A DNA stretch of 64,000 nt from CAVVXX01 sp963707975 (GCA_963707975.1 OY970177.1:682001-746000), one strand, 5' to 3'; shown: positions 52,381-61,975, counted from the first letter of the stretch. The notes: a model not told the origin generated them from the sequence alone. Program-made: numbers and translations.

Positions 52381-53136
52381 CTAAAGCTGACGCTTGTTCC
52401 GGCGCTGCTTGTCGCGAACGAGGGTGGAAATGACGCCGCGCAACGTGCGCACTTCCTGATCGGTAAGGCCCGCGCGATGCAGCATGGCGCGCAGGTTCCG
52501 CGCCATCGCGGGCTTTTTGTGTGGTGGATAGAGAAAGCCCGCTTTGTCGAGCTCGTCTTCCAGATGCGCGAACAGCGCGAATAATTCCTGGCGCGTGGCG
52601 GGCTTTCCAATTCCATGATCGATGCGTTCCGATGGCGTCAAATCGCCCGCACGGTGCCATTCGTAACCGAGCAACAAAACGGCTTGCGCGAGATTGAGCG
52701 AGGAACAATCGTGTGCTGTCGGGATCGTCACCACCGCGTCCGCAAGCGCGATTTCATCATTGTCCAGCCCGGCGCGTTCCGCCCCGAACAATAATCCGGT
52801 TGTTGCTCCGCGTTTTGCGGCGGCCAGCAAGCGTTTTGCTGCCGCTGCGGGCGTCAAGACGGGTTTTGCTACCTTGCGGTCGCGCGCCGTCGTTGCCAGC
52901 AGCAAGTTAAGATCGCTCGTGGCGGCGGCAACGCTTGGATAAACACGGGCGGATGCCAGGACATGCCCTGCATTGGCGGCCATGGCTTCCGCCTTTTTGT
53001 TGGGCCAGCGATCGCGTGGTTTCACCAGCCGCAAATCGGCCAGGCCGAAATTCGCCATCGCGCGCGCGGCAGCGCCGATATTTTCGCCCAATTGGGGATG
53101 GCTGAGGATAATGACGGGAGAAGTTTTTCTCGGCAT
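52381..53136 (-). CDS. trmJ: TrmJ-like SPOUT RNA 2'-O-methyltransferase
   Basis: The start MPRKTSPVIILSHPQLGENI at 53136 is preferred; the frame to 53175 adds 13 unsupported residues. The 251-residue protein has SPOUT/TrmH-family motifs. GENIGAAARAMANFGLADLR is motif 1, GLLFGAERAGLDNDEI near residue 118 is motif 2, and IPTAHDCSSLNLAQAVLL is motif 3. A C-terminal helical extension, residues 180-250, is as in TrmJ (TrMet(Xm32)). The exact RNA target is inferred from the family. Confidence 0.87.
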   Translation of the reverse strand: MPRKTSPVIILSHPQLGENIGAAARAMANFGLADLRLVKPRDRWPNKKAEAMAANAGHVLASARVYPSVAAATSDLNLLLATTARDRKVAKPVLTPAAAAKRLLAAAKRGATTGLLFGAERAGLDNDEIALADAVVTIPTAHDCSSLNLAQAVLLLGYEWHRAGDLTPSERIDHGIGKPATRQELFALFAHLEDELDKAGFLYPPHKKPAMARNLRAMLHRAGLTDQEVRTLRGVISTLVRDKQRRNKRQL

Positions 53137-53232
53137 GTAAATGGCCAAACCAGACTTTGACGTGACGATGGGCAATCGTTAAGAGATCGCGGCTTTTATC
53201 CTACTTTAGCCCGCCGCACCCAAGGATCGAAT

Positions 53233-54444
53233 ATGGCGAAGATCAAGGTCGCAAACCCTGTTGTCGAACTTGATGGCGACGAGATGACCCGCGTCATCTG
53301 GGCGCTCATCAAGCAGAAGCTGATCCTGCCTTATCTCGATATCAAGCTCGAATATTACGATCTGGGCATCGAAAGCCGCGACAAGACCGAAGACCTTGTG
53401 ACGGTGGAGGCGGCCCAAGCCATCAAGCGCGTGGGCGTGGGCGTGAAATGCGCGACGATTACGCCAGACGAAGCCCGCGTGAAGGAATTCGACCTCAAGA
53501 AAATGTGGAAGTCGCCCAACGGCACCATCCGCAACATTCTTGGCGGGGTGATTTTCCGAGAACCCATCATCTGTAAAAACGTGCCGCGCCTGGTGCCGGG
53601 CTGGACCAAGCCCATCGTCATCGGCCGCCATGCCTTTGGCGATCAATACCGCGCCACCGATTTCAGGGTGCCGGGCAAGGGCAAGCTTACGATCCGCTTC
53701 GAAGGCATCGATGGCGCTAGAATCGAACACGAGGTGTTCGATTTTCCAGGCGGCGGCGTGGCGCTCGCCATGTACAATCTGGACGATTCCATCCGCGATT
53801 TCGCGCGCGCTTCGCTCAATTATGGGCTGGCGCGCAATTACCCGGTCTATCTTTCGACCAAGAACACCATCCTCAAAGCCTATGACGGACGCTTCAAGGA
53901 TTTGTTCCAGGAAGTATTCGAGTCCGAATTCGCCACGAAGTTCAAGACGGCCAACATCACTTATGAACATCGTCTCATCGACGACATGGTGGCGAGCGCG
54001 CTGAAATGGGCGGGCGGTTATGTCTGGGCGTGTAAGAATTACGACGGCGACGTGCAGTCCGACACGGTGGCGCAGGGCTTTGGCTCGCTGGGCCTGATGA
54101 CCAGCGTGTTGCTCACACCGGACGGAAGAACAATGGAAGCGGAAGCCGCCCACGGCACGGTGACGCGCCATTACCGCGAATATCAGAAGGGCAAAGCCAC
54201 CTCGACCAATTCCATCGCTTCCATCTTTGCCTGGACGCGAGGTCTCGCGCATCGTGCCAAACTCGACAACAATGCCGGGCTCGCGCGCTTTGCAGCCACG
54301 CTGGAAAAGGTTTGCGTGGCGACAGTGGAAACCGGCTTCATGACCAAGGATCTGGCGCTGCTTATCGGGCCGGAGCAGAAATGGCTGTCGACCGAGGGTT
54401 TTCTTGACAAGGTTGACGAAAATCTGAAACGGGCGATGGGATAA
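53233..54444 (+). CDS. icd: Isocitrate dehydrogenase (NADP)
   Basis: The 403-residue enzyme belongs to the subfamily typical of alphaproteobacteria and eukaryotic mitochondria. It oxidatively decarboxylates isocitrate to 2-oxoglutarate. KVANPVVELDGDEMTRVIWA is the start, KSPNGTIRNILGGVIFREPI near residue 95 binds substrate, and YDGDVQSDTVAQGFGSLGLM near 272 carries the metal-binding aspartates. HGTVTRHYREYQKGKATSTN near 308 carries cofactor contacts. It supplies the substrate for the sucAB complex encoded elsewhere in the window. Confidence 0.96.
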   Translation: MAKIKVANPVVELDGDEMTRVIWALIKQKLILPYLDIKLEYYDLGIESRDKTEDLVTVEAAQAIKRVGVGVKCATITPDEARVKEFDLKKMWKSPNGTIRNILGGVIFREPIICKNVPRLVPGWTKPIVIGRHAFGDQYRATDFRVPGKGKLTIRFEGIDGARIEHEVFDFPGGGVALAMYNLDDSIRDFARASLNYGLARNYPVYLSTKNTILKAYDGRFKDLFQEVFESEFATKFKTANITYEHRLIDDMVASALKWAGGYVWACKNYDGDVQSDTVAQGFGSLGLMTSVLLTPDGRTMEAEAAHGTVTRHYREYQKGKATSTNSIASIFAWTRGLAHRAKLDNNAGLARFAATLEKVCVATVETGFMTKDLALLIGPEQKWLSTEGFLDKVDENLKRAMG

Positions 54445-54458
54445 CGTGTCGAGGCGCC

Positions 54459-54926
54459 ATGTCGCTTTCTGAACTTGCCAATATCGCCAATCTGATCAGC
54501 AGCGTGGCTGTGCTTGGCTCGCTGATTTTCCTTGGTCAGCAGATTCGCCAGAGTACGCGCAACCAGCGTTCGATCATGGATCGCGGCCGCTCGCTACAGG
54601 TCAGCGAATGGCTGCAGTTCATTGCTTCGCCGGACATAGCACCGCTTGTTCTACGCGGCCATGCCGTGGATCCAACGCTGACGCCGGACGAGCATCGCCG
54701 TTATTTATGGTGCATCTATCCGCTTTTGCTTCACTATGAAGATAGTTTCTACCAGCATCGCGAACGCATGCTGGGGGAGGAGCAGTATGTTTCGATTCGC
54801 AATCAGATGCGGGATAGCGCACGCTACGCAGGATTCTGTGCGGCTTGGGCGGAAGTTCGCGAACGGTTTCCGGAGGAATTCAGGGCCTTTGCCGATACAA
54901 TGTTCGTTGCACCATCTGAGGACTGA
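54459..54926 (+). CDS. Membrane-anchored hypothetical protein
   Basis: The 155-residue protein begins with a hydrophobic helix (LISSVAVLGSLIFLGQQI), followed by RQSTRNQRS and a helical soluble domain. This layout (helix, QIRQSTRN-like run, helical bundle ending RYAGFCAAWAEVRERFPEEF) occurs in many small proteobacterial proteins of unknown function. It follows icd by 14 bp and may be co-transcribed. Confidence 0.65.
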   Translation: MSLSELANIANLISSVAVLGSLIFLGQQIRQSTRNQRSIMDRGRSLQVSEWLQFIASPDIAPLVLRGHAVDPTLTPDEHRRYLWCIYPLLLHYEDSFYQHRERMLGEEQYVSIRNQMRDSARYAGFCAAWAEVRERFPEEFRAFADTMFVAPSED

Positions 54927-54946
54927 GAAAATATGAGGAGAAGAAG

Positions 54947-55327
54947 ATGATCGGCTATGTCACCATCGGTGCGCTCGATACCGAAAAATCGGGCAAGTTC
55001 TACGATGCGGTGCTGGGCGCCATCGGCTATGCACGCAACATGACCGACGGCAGCTGGCTTGGCTATGGAGCAAAGGGCAGCGACAAGAGCGAGATCTATA
55101 TCTGTCCGCCGTTCGACGAAAAGCCTGCCCACGCAGGCAACGGCATCATGATCGCGCTCAGGGCAAAAACCCAGGATGAAGTTCGTGCGGCGCACGCAAT
55201 TGCGCTGAAAAACGGCGTCACAGACGAAGGCGCGCCCGGCCCGCGGCCCGCCAATTCCAAGGATTATTATGGCGCCTATATGCGCGATCCTGTCGGCAAC
55301 AAGCTCTGCGTCTTTTGGAAGCCGTAA
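54947..55327 (+). CDS. VOC-superfamily (glyoxalase-like) protein
   Basis: The 126-residue protein is a single vicinal-oxygen-chelate module pair: MIGYVTIGALDTEKSGKFYD opens the fold and GAYMRDPVGNKLCVFWKP closes it with the usual metal-site region. GGAGAAGA precedes the ATG. Substrates of such small VOC proteins cannot be predicted from sequence. It converges with alaS and is separated from it by a single base. Confidence 0.85.
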   Translation: MIGYVTIGALDTEKSGKFYDAVLGAIGYARNMTDGSWLGYGAKGSDKSEIYICPPFDEKPAHAGNGIMIALRAKTQDEVRAAHAIALKNGVTDEGAPGPRPANSKDYYGAYMRDPVGNKLCVFWKP

Positions 55328-55328
55328 A

Positions 55329-58013
55329 TCAGGCGGGCGCGAGAGCGGCGAGCTTCTTTTCGATTGCCGCGAGCGCGTCATTCGCGCGCGCGCCATCGGG
55401 GCCGCCTGCTTGCGCCATGTCGGGGCGGCCGCCGCCGCCTTTGCCGCCCAAGGCTTCCGCGCCCGCGCGCGCAAGCTCGACGGCGTTGACGCGTTTGGTG
55501 AGATCGTCTGTGACGCCGACGACGAGCGAGGCGCGGCCTTCGGCCACCGTAACAAATGCAACGACGCCAGATCCGATATCGCGCTTTGCATGGTCGGCGA
55601 GAGATTTCAAATCCTTCGGGGCCACGTCCACTACCTTGGCCAATACTTTCAACCCTGGTTTCTCCCCGGACAAACTCAGTGAAGCGGCTGGCGGTGTAAT
55701 ATTGTGGTCGCCAAGGAGGGCAAGCCTCTTGCGTGCCTCCGCCAGCTCGCGCTCGAGGTGGCGGCGGTCCTCGACGAGCGACGAAACGCGCGCAGAGAGT
55801 TCTGCCGGCGAGGTTTTCAATAGCGCGGCAGTTTCTTTCAGCGCATTGGCCTGGTCTTCGAGGTGGCGCCGCGCGCCTTCGGAAGTGAGCGCATCGACGC
55901 GGCGTACGCCGGAGGCAACCGCGCTTTCGGAGAGAATGGTGAAAAGACCGATATCGCCGATGCGCCGCACGTGTGTGCCGCCACAGAGCTCGACCGAATA
56001 GGGCTTGTGGGTTCCACCGAGATCGTCGCCCATCGAAAGTACGCGCACTTCTTCGCCGTATTTCTCGCCGAACATGGCGATGGCGCCCGCCTCAATCGCC
56101 TGCTTGGTCGGCATCAGGCGCGTCGACACGTCGTTGTTCTGGCGGATGACCGCGTTCACTTCTTCCTCGATGCGCTGAAGCTCGTCGGGCGTCACCGCCT
56201 TGGGGTGGCTGAAATCGAAGCGCAGGCGGTCGGGTGCGACGAGCGACCCCTTCTGCACCACATGGGGGCCAAGCACGTGCTTCAGCGCCGCGTGCAGCAG
56301 ATGCGTGGCGGAATGATTGGCGCGGGTGGCGCGCCGAAGTTCCGAATCCACGCGCAATTCCACGCCATCGCCGACCTTAAATTCTCCGCGGCCGACCTTC
56401 ACCACGTGAACGTTGAGATTGCTGAGCTTGCGTTCGGTGTCGATGACGGCGCCTTCCGCGCCGCGGCCCGAAAACATCGCGCCTTTGTCGCCCACCTGGC
56501 CGCCCCCTTCGGCGTAAAAGGGCGTCTGGTTGGTGAGGATGCGCACGATTTCGCCCGCTTGCGCGCTTCGCACCCGCGCGCCATCCTTGACGATCGCGAG
56601 AATATTCCCTTCGGCGAATTCCGTCTGATAGCCGAGAAATTCCGTGGGACCCAATTCTTCACGCAAAGAGAACCAGAGCTTATCGGTTTCTGCTTCGCCC
56701 GAGCCCGCCCAGGCCTTGCGCGCTTCCGCCTTTTGGCGCGCCATGGCGGCATCGAAGCCATTGTTATCGACGCCGATGCCGCGCGGGCGGAGCGCATCCT
56801 CGGTAAGATCAAGCGGAAAGCCGAACGTATCGTAGAGCTTGAACGCCACTTCGCCGGGCAGTGTTGCGCCCTTCTTGAGATTTCCCGTCACTTCGTCGAG
56901 CAGCTTCAGCCCGCGCGCCAGCATTTCGCGGAAGCGGGTTTCTTCCAGCTTCAGTGTTTCGGTGGTGAGCGCTTCGGCGCGTTTGAGCTCCGGATAGGCC
57001 GCACCCATTTCGGCGACAAGAGCCGGCACCAGGCGGTACATTAACGGATCCTTAGAGCCCAGCAAATGCGCATGCCGCATGGCGCGGCGCATGATGCGGC
57101 GGAGTACGTAGCCGCGGCCCTCGTTCGAAGGCAGCACGCCATCGGCGATGAGGAAGCAGGACGCGCGCAAATGATCAGCGATGACGCGGTGGCTGGCCGC
57201 ATGCGCTCCGTTGGCGGGCGCGCCCGAGGCTTCCACCGAAGCCGCGATCAGATGGCGGAAGAGATCAATGTCGTAATTATCGTGGACGCCTTGCAGAACA
57301 GCCGTAATGCGCTCGAGCCCCATGCCGGTGTCGATGGAGGGTTTGGGCAAGGGTTCGCGCTTGCCGCCCTTGAACTGTTCGAACTGCATGAAGACGAGAT
57401 TCCAGATTTCGACAAAACGGTCGCCATCGTCATCGGCTGAGCCGGGCGGGCCGCCCGCGATATGATCGCCATGATCGTAGAAAATTTCCGAACAGGGTCC
57501 GCAAGGGCCGGTTTCGCCCATCGACCAGAAATTGTCGGCAGTCGCGATGCGGATGATTTTGGATTCGGGCAGGCCCGAAATCTTCTTCCACAGCGTGAAG
57601 GCGTCGTTGTCTTCGGCGTAGACCGTGACGAGGAGGCGATTTTTGCGGACCGCGAAATCTTTGGTGACGAGATCCCAGGCGAGCAGAATCGCCCTCTCCT
57701 TGAAGTAATCGCCAAAGGAGAAATTGCCCAGCATCTCGAAAAAGGTGTGGTGTCGCGCGGTGTAGCCCACGCGGTCGAGATCGTTGTGTTTGCCGCCCGC
57801 GCGCACGCATTTCTGCGCCGACGCCGCGCGGGGGGGCTCTCGCTTTTCCTGCCCCGTAAAGACGTTCTTGAACTGCACCATGCCGGCATTGGTGAAGAGG
57901 AGCGTGGGGTCGTTCCTCGGCACGAGCGGGGAGGAAGGCACGACCTCATGGCCGTGGCGCGCGAAGAATTCCAGGAATGCGCTGCGAATTTCGTTTAGGC
58001 TCTGCATTTTCAA
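55329..58013 (-). CDS. alaS: Alanine-tRNA ligase
   Basis: AlaRS (894 residues) charges tRNA-Ala. The class II catalytic domain has PSSPLVPRNDPTLLFTNAGM near residue 25 (motif 1/2 region) and GYVLRRIMRRAMRHA near 302. The editing domain carries zinc ligands in ANHSATHLLHAALKHVLG near 572 and CGGTHVRRIGDIGLF near 675. A C-terminal DHHA1 domain ends the protein. The length is normal and the frame is unbroken over 2.7 kb, in contrast to the purL region. Confidence 0.97.
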   Translation of the reverse strand: MKMQSLNEIRSAFLEFFARHGHEVVPSSPLVPRNDPTLLFTNAGMVQFKNVFTGQEKREPPRAASAQKCVRAGGKHNDLDRVGYTARHHTFFEMLGNFSFGDYFKERAILLAWDLVTKDFAVRKNRLLVTVYAEDNDAFTLWKKISGLPESKIIRIATADNFWSMGETGPCGPCSEIFYDHGDHIAGGPPGSADDDGDRFVEIWNLVFMQFEQFKGGKREPLPKPSIDTGMGLERITAVLQGVHDNYDIDLFRHLIAASVEASGAPANGAHAASHRVIADHLRASCFLIADGVLPSNEGRGYVLRRIMRRAMRHAHLLGSKDPLMYRLVPALVAEMGAAYPELKRAEALTTETLKLEETRFREMLARGLKLLDEVTGNLKKGATLPGEVAFKLYDTFGFPLDLTEDALRPRGIGVDNNGFDAAMARQKAEARKAWAGSGEAETDKLWFSLREELGPTEFLGYQTEFAEGNILAIVKDGARVRSAQAGEIVRILTNQTPFYAEGGGQVGDKGAMFSGRGAEGAVIDTERKLSNLNVHVVKVGRGEFKVGDGVELRVDSELRRATRANHSATHLLHAALKHVLGPHVVQKGSLVAPDRLRFDFSHPKAVTPDELQRIEEEVNAVIRQNNDVSTRLMPTKQAIEAGAIAMFGEKYGEEVRVLSMGDDLGGTHKPYSVELCGGTHVRRIGDIGLFTILSESAVASGVRRVDALTSEGARRHLEDQANALKETAALLKTSPAELSARVSSLVEDRRHLERELAEARKRLALLGDHNITPPAASLSLSGEKPGLKVLAKVVDVAPKDLKSLADHAKRDIGSGVVAFVTVAEGRASLVVGVTDDLTKRVNAVELARAGAEALGGKGGGGRPDMAQAGGPDGARANDALAAIEKKLAALAPA

Positions 58014-58130
58014 CCAGGTCTATCCACACTCGACACTCACATATAGCATCAGTCGTATATTAGAACGAATTTAAGGAGGGCCTGAATTCCATTTTTGCAC
58101 TTCCACTATGCGCGAACACCTGAAATTTAG

Positions 58131-58161
58131 AAAATCAAAGGGGCGCTCACGCGAGCGCCCC
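58131..58161 (-). terminator. Rho-independent terminator of recA
   Basis: A perfect 9-bp stem GGGGCGCTC/GAGCGCCCC with a 4-base loop (58140-58161) is followed on the minus strand by TTTGATTTT. It lies 47 bp after the recA stop. Confidence 0.85.
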
Positions 58162-58207
58162 TTCTGGGAGCCGTTCCCGGCGATAGGAACGAAAATAGCT
58201 TCCGGCC

Positions 58208-59290
58208 TCAATCTTCCGCGGCGGCTGCCGGGGCCGGTTCGTCGCCGGGCGTGGTGAGGCCCGCCGATATAAGCCCCGCATTGGCGCGGATGCCGGCTTC
58301 GATGCGCGCAGCCACGTCCTTGTTGGCGTCGAGGAACTGCTTGGCGCTTTCGCGGCCCTGGCCGATGCGGCTGCCGTCATAAGAAAACCAGGAGCCCGAT
58401 TTCTCGATGATGTTGGCTTTGACGCCCAGATCGAGCAGCTCGCCCGATTTGGAAATGCCGTGGCCATACATGATGTCGAATTCCACCTGGCGGAACGGCG
58501 GCGCAACTTTATTTTTCACCACTTTCACGCGCGTCTGGTTGCCCACCACTTCGTCGTGATCCTTGATGGCGCCGATGCGGCGGATGTCGAGGCGCACGCT
58601 CGCGTAGAATTTCAGCGCATTGCCTCCGCTCGTGGTTTCGGGATTGCCGAACATGATGCCGATCTTCATGCGGATCTGATTGATGAAGACGACGATGGTG
58701 TTGGACTTCGAAATCGAGCCGGTGAGCTTGCGCAAAGCCTGGCTCATCAGGCGCGCCTGCAGGCCCGGCAATTGATCGCCCATTTCGCCTTCAAGCTCGG
58801 CCTTTGGCGTGAGGGCCGCCACCGAATCGATCACCACGATGTCGATGCCGCCCGAGCGCACCAGTGTGTCGGTGATTTCGAGCGCCTGCTCGCCGGTGTC
58901 AGGCTGCGAAATCAGCAGCTCGTTGATATCGACGCCCAGTTTCTTGGCGTAAGCCGGATCGAGCGCGTGCTCGGCATCCACATAGGCCGCGACGCCGCCC
59001 TTTTTCTGCACCTCGGCAACAGCGTGCAGCGCCAGCGTTGTTTTGCCCGAAGATTCTGGGCCGTAAATTTCCACCACTCGGCCGCGGGGCAGCCCGCCAA
59101 TGCCGAGCGCGATGTCGAGGCCGAGCGAGCCCGTGGGAACCGCGTCGGCGTCCACCGCTTTCTCGCGCTGGCCCAAGCGCATCACTGAGCCCTTGCCGAA
59201 GGCGCGGTCGATCTGGCTCAGCGCTGCTTCCAGCGCCCGTTTGCGATCGGAATTGTCCGGTGTGACCACGCGTAGAGCCGGTTGTGCCAT
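58208..59290 (-). CDS. recA: Recombinase RecA
   Basis: The start is MAQPALRVVTPDNSDRKRAL at 59290; the frame open to 59449 is upstream leader. The 360-residue protein has the Walker A motif GPESSGKTTLALHA near residue 78, Walker B in IDIVVIDSVAALTPKAELEG near 150, loop L1 after it, and KIGIMFGNPETTSGGNALKF near 215. RecA forms the homologous-recombination filament and triggers LexA self-cleavage. A GTTC-N7-GTTC SOS box lies upstream, so LexA control is likely. Confidence 0.98.
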   Translation of the reverse strand: MAQPALRVVTPDNSDRKRALEAALSQIDRAFGKGSVMRLGQREKAVDADAVPTGSLGLDIALGIGGLPRGRVVEIYGPESSGKTTLALHAVAEVQKKGGVAAYVDAEHALDPAYAKKLGVDINELLISQPDTGEQALEITDTLVRSGGIDIVVIDSVAALTPKAELEGEMGDQLPGLQARLMSQALRKLTGSISKSNTIVVFINQIRMKIGIMFGNPETTSGGNALKFYASVRLDIRRIGAIKDHDEVVGNQTRVKVVKNKVAPPFRQVEFDIMYGHGISKSGELLDLGVKANIIEKSGSWFSYDGSRIGQGRESAKQFLDANKDVAARIEAGIRANAGLISAGLTTPGDEPAPAAAAED

Positions 59291-59464
59291 GGATTTCTCC
59301 CTCCTTATTTCACAGCGCCCTGGGCTTTCCCAGTTGGTTTGCCGGTTGCTTTCCCGGTTCGAAAGCGCTGCCCGCCCCATGGCGATTCCGAGGAATGTAC
59401 ATGGTTTGTTCCTGTTTGCAAGACACGAGATAATGGGCTGAATCAACAACGAAATACTATATGT

Positions 59465-59479
59465 GTTCTTTTATTGTTC
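59465..59479 (-). promoter_or_regulatory. LexA (SOS) box of recA
   Basis: GTTCTTTTATTGTTC exactly matches the alphaproteobacterial SOS box GTTC-N7-GTTC. It is in the intergenic region between the 59502 gene and recA, about 175 bp before the recA start, implying a long leader. Confidence 0.75.
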
Positions 59480-59501
59480 GATAAAAGTCGAGGTGGCGAG
59501 T

Positions 59502-59978
59502 TCACGCTTTCGCCAACGCGGCGAGGCAGGCGGCTCTGGCGCTTTGCAAGGAGGGATCGGTAACTTTCGCAACGGCCGCCTTGGCGCGGCGGATATAGCC
59601 CGGCACGTCCTTGACCGTGCCTTCGATGAAGGGCGCGCCGCAGACATCGTCGACCTGGAAGGCGTCCTTGCCGATAAGGAGAGCCAGAACCGCCTGCGGG
59701 TTTTTGGGGAGCGCGAAAGCGAGCGAAATGACGAGCGCTTCCGCCCAGCCTGCATCGGTGCCGGGCGCGAGCTTTGGCGCGAGGGCCACCCATTGGGCCT
59801 CGCCCTTGCCGATGTGGTCCAGCACGCGGTCGTAATCGCCGGTCTTGGCAAGCTTTGCCACCACATTATCCGCGCCGTGCGCCGCGATGTCGGCGGCGAT
59901 TGTCTCGGGCGTGAGCCTGGCCGCCGCCAACGCAGATGTGCTTATGGCAAAAGCCAGAACCAGCACCGCCCATTTCAT
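59502..59978 (-). CDS. Periplasmic hypothetical protein
   Basis: The start MKWAVLVLAFAISTSALAAA at 59978 begins a signal peptide and is preferred over 60056. The 158-residue mature protein is helical, with two cysteines (VDDVCGAPFIEG and ARAACLAALAKA). It contains LTPETIAADIAAHGADNVVA near the N-terminus. Function is unknown. It is downstream of the APC permease on the same strand. Confidence 0.7.
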   Translation of the reverse strand: MKWAVLVLAFAISTSALAAARLTPETIAADIAAHGADNVVAKLAKTGDYDRVLDHIGKGEAQWVALAPKLAPGTDAGWAEALVISLAFALPKNPQAVLALLIGKDAFQVDDVCGAPFIEGTVKDVPGYIRRAKAAVAKVTDPSLQSARAACLAALAKA

Positions 59979-59995
59979 GCGAGCCTCCAATTCTC

Positions 59996-61336
59996 TTAAG
60001 GCGTTTTTCCGGACCCGTATTTGGCGAACCACGCAAGCGGCACGCAGAGCGCGCACAGCGCAAGCGCGAAGATGATGCCGGTGCGGTCAGCCCAGCCAAA
60101 TAGCGCCAGCAGCACAACATCGAGCACAAGTATTAGCGCGGGCAGCCACGGATAACCCAGCGCGCGGAAGGGGCGGGCGAGATCAGGCTCGCGCCTGCGC
60201 AGCACGAAGAACCCCGCTTCGACGACGATGGAGGCCAGCGTGTTCAGGATGCCGATAAGGCCGAACACGAACACGAACGAGCCAGAGAGCGAGAGCGCGA
60301 TGGACGCCACCGCCATCAGCGCGAGGGCAAAATCGGGGCTGCCGCCCTTGTTGACGTGGTCAAAGACGCGGGGCAACAGCCGGTCGCGGGCGAGAGCAAA
60401 AAATATCCGCGGCGCCGTCATGATGCCGGCGTTGCAGCAGCTGACCACGCTCACGATGGCGCCGAGCGCGAAAAGCATAGAGGGCACAGGCCCGCCAAAG
60501 CGATCGAGCACGGTTGTAAATGGCAATGCGCTAGCGGCCACGCCATCCACGCCCAGCGCATAAAGCAGGCCAGCGTTTACGCTCACGTAAAGTGTCGCCG
60601 TCACCACAATGCCGAGAATGAGCGCGCGCGGAATGCTGCGCGATGGCGCCACATTTTCTTCCGAGAAATAGGCGGCCATGTCCCAACCGCTATAGGCGCC
60701 GCGAATAAGCTGAAAAGCGCCGATGAAGGCCGCCCAACCGAGGGGCGCGGCCCAGGCGACGTGCGCGGGCATGGCTGCAGAGGGCGGCGCCGCCACCGCG
60801 ATTGCCGCCAGGACAAAGGCCAGCAACATGAGCGCCTTGAGGAGGCTGGCGCCGATCTGGAAGGCGCTGCCCTCGCGCAGGCCCGCGAAATTCACCGCAT
60901 AGAGCGCCACTTGCATCGCCACGATGATCAATGATGCGTGGGTTGAGGCGTCGGGCCAAAGGAGCGCCAAAAATTCCACGAAGGCGACCGAGAGTGCCGC
61001 CACACCCGCCACCTGCCGCAGCCAAGTGGTCCACCCCACCACGAGGCCCACCGTGTTGCCGAAGACGCGATGCGCATAGACATATTCTCCGCCGGCTTGC
61101 GGCAATGCGGTGGCAAGTTCCGCCAGCACATTAGCGCCAAGCGCCGCCTGAACGCCGCCCAGCAACCAGAGCGCCAGGATGAATGCAGTACCGGGCACTT
61201 CGCCCGCGATGACCGAAGGCGTGCGCAAAATGCCGGCACCGATCATGCCGCCCACGCCGACGGCCACGCCAAAGCTTACGCCCAGAATGCGAAGCAGATG
61301 GCCGCGCGAGGGCGCGGGCTTGGCGGCGGAATCCAT
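59996..61336 (-). CDS. APC-family amino-acid permease
   Basis: The protein of about 446 residues, starting MDSAAKPAPSRGHLLRILG at 61336 (or 9 codons upstream), has twelve predicted helices. The APC signature GVGGMIGAGILRTPSVIAG is in helix 1. ALPQAGGEYVYAHRVFGNTV near residue 75 is the conserved helix 2-3 region. It likely imports an amino acid with protons. The substrate is unknown. It starts 13 bp after higA on the same strand. Confidence 0.88.
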   Translation of the reverse strand: MDSAAKPAPSRGHLLRILGVSFGVAVGVGGMIGAGILRTPSVIAGEVPGTAFILALWLLGGVQAALGANVLAELATALPQAGGEYVYAHRVFGNTVGLVVGWTTWLRQVAGVAALSVAFVEFLALLWPDASTHASLIIVAMQVALYAVNFAGLREGSAFQIGASLLKALMLLAFVLAAIAVAAPPSAAMPAHVAWAAPLGWAAFIGAFQLIRGAYSGWDMAAYFSEENVAPSRSIPRALILGIVVTATLYVSVNAGLLYALGVDGVAASALPFTTVLDRFGGPVPSMLFALGAIVSVVSCCNAGIMTAPRIFFALARDRLLPRVFDHVNKGGSPDFALALMAVASIALSLSGSFVFVFGLIGILNTLASIVVEAGFFVLRRREPDLARPFRALGYPWLPALILVLDVVLLALFGWADRTGIIFALALCALCVPLAWFAKYGSGKTP

Positions 61337-61349
61337 CACGGCATTGCCG

Positions 61350-61664
61350 TCATTCCGCTGCAACGAGAGTAGGTATGTGCTTCAACTGTTTTGCCAACGC
61401 GCGCTCAGCAAGCAGGAGATCGTGGCGCTGCTGCATGCGCAGCCAAATCTCGGCGCCGCCGCCCACCAGCTTGCCGATGCGAAGCGCAAGATTGGCCGTG
61501 ATAGGCTGGTTTTCGTTCAGCACGTCATAGAGCGTCTGGCGCGACACGCCGAGGAGCCGCGCGATCTCGGTCTTCGGCTTGCGAAGCGCGGGCAAAACAT
61601 CTTCGCGCAAGATTTCGCCAGGATGAACAGCGCGCAAACCCTTAAGTGACGATTTTTTGGCCAT
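61350..61664 (-). CDS. higA: HigA-family antitoxin
   Basis: The 104-residue protein is a helix-turn-helix antitoxin of the HigA (VapI) type: RAVHPGEILREDVLPALRKP, then EIARLLGVSRQTLYDVLNEN (the HTH), then ANLALRIGKLVGGGAEIWLR. HigA neutralises HigB and represses the operon promoter. It overlaps the toxin stop by one base (TGATG), the usual toxin-first order. Confidence 0.93.
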   Translation of the reverse strand: MAKKSSLKGLRAVHPGEILREDVLPALRKPKTEIARLLGVSRQTLYDVLNENQPITANLALRIGKLVGGGAEIWLRMQQRHDLLLAERALAKQLKHIPTLVAAE

Positions 61665-61942
61665 CAGTGGTAGTCCTCCAAGTCTACTTCGGTTGCGTCA
61701 TTCCCATCCCATCCGAACGTGATCCGATAGTTTCCCGTCACCCAAACAGAATACCGCCCCTTATCCCGTCCTTTCAGGGCATGAAACTTGTAACCCGAGA
61801 TGTTCATCTCGAAAGGCGATACGGCCTCATCCAGCAACGTCAGAATGCGCCTGACCCGTTCGACATTCTGCACAGGCAATTTCGACACGTCGCCCTCCTC
61901 GGCAAACCGCCTCAGCGCCTTACTGCGGTAGGACCGGATCAC
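61664..61942 (-). CDS. higB: HigB-family toxin (RelE-like mRNA interferase)
   Basis: This 92-residue RelE/HigB-fold protein starts MIRSYRSKALRRFAEEGDVS. MNISGYKFHALKGRDKGRYS and VWVTGNYRITFGWDG hold the basic catalytic residues, and it ends VDLEDYH, the family's usual tail. HigB cleaves mRNA on ribosomes. It is first in the higBA operon. Confidence 0.93.
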   Translation of the reverse strand: MIRSYRSKALRRFAEEGDVSKLPVQNVERVRRILTLLDEAVSPFEMNISGYKFHALKGRDKGRYSVWVTGNYRITFGWDGNDATEVDLEDYH

Positions 61943-61975
61943 GCATCTCTCATGTAAGGTAATAGCTTACAGATG

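Noticed and set aside
59291..59449. N-terminal extension of RecA to 59449
   Set aside because: RecA proteins start close to the MAQPALRV-type segment; the extension has no family similarity and lies in the leader.
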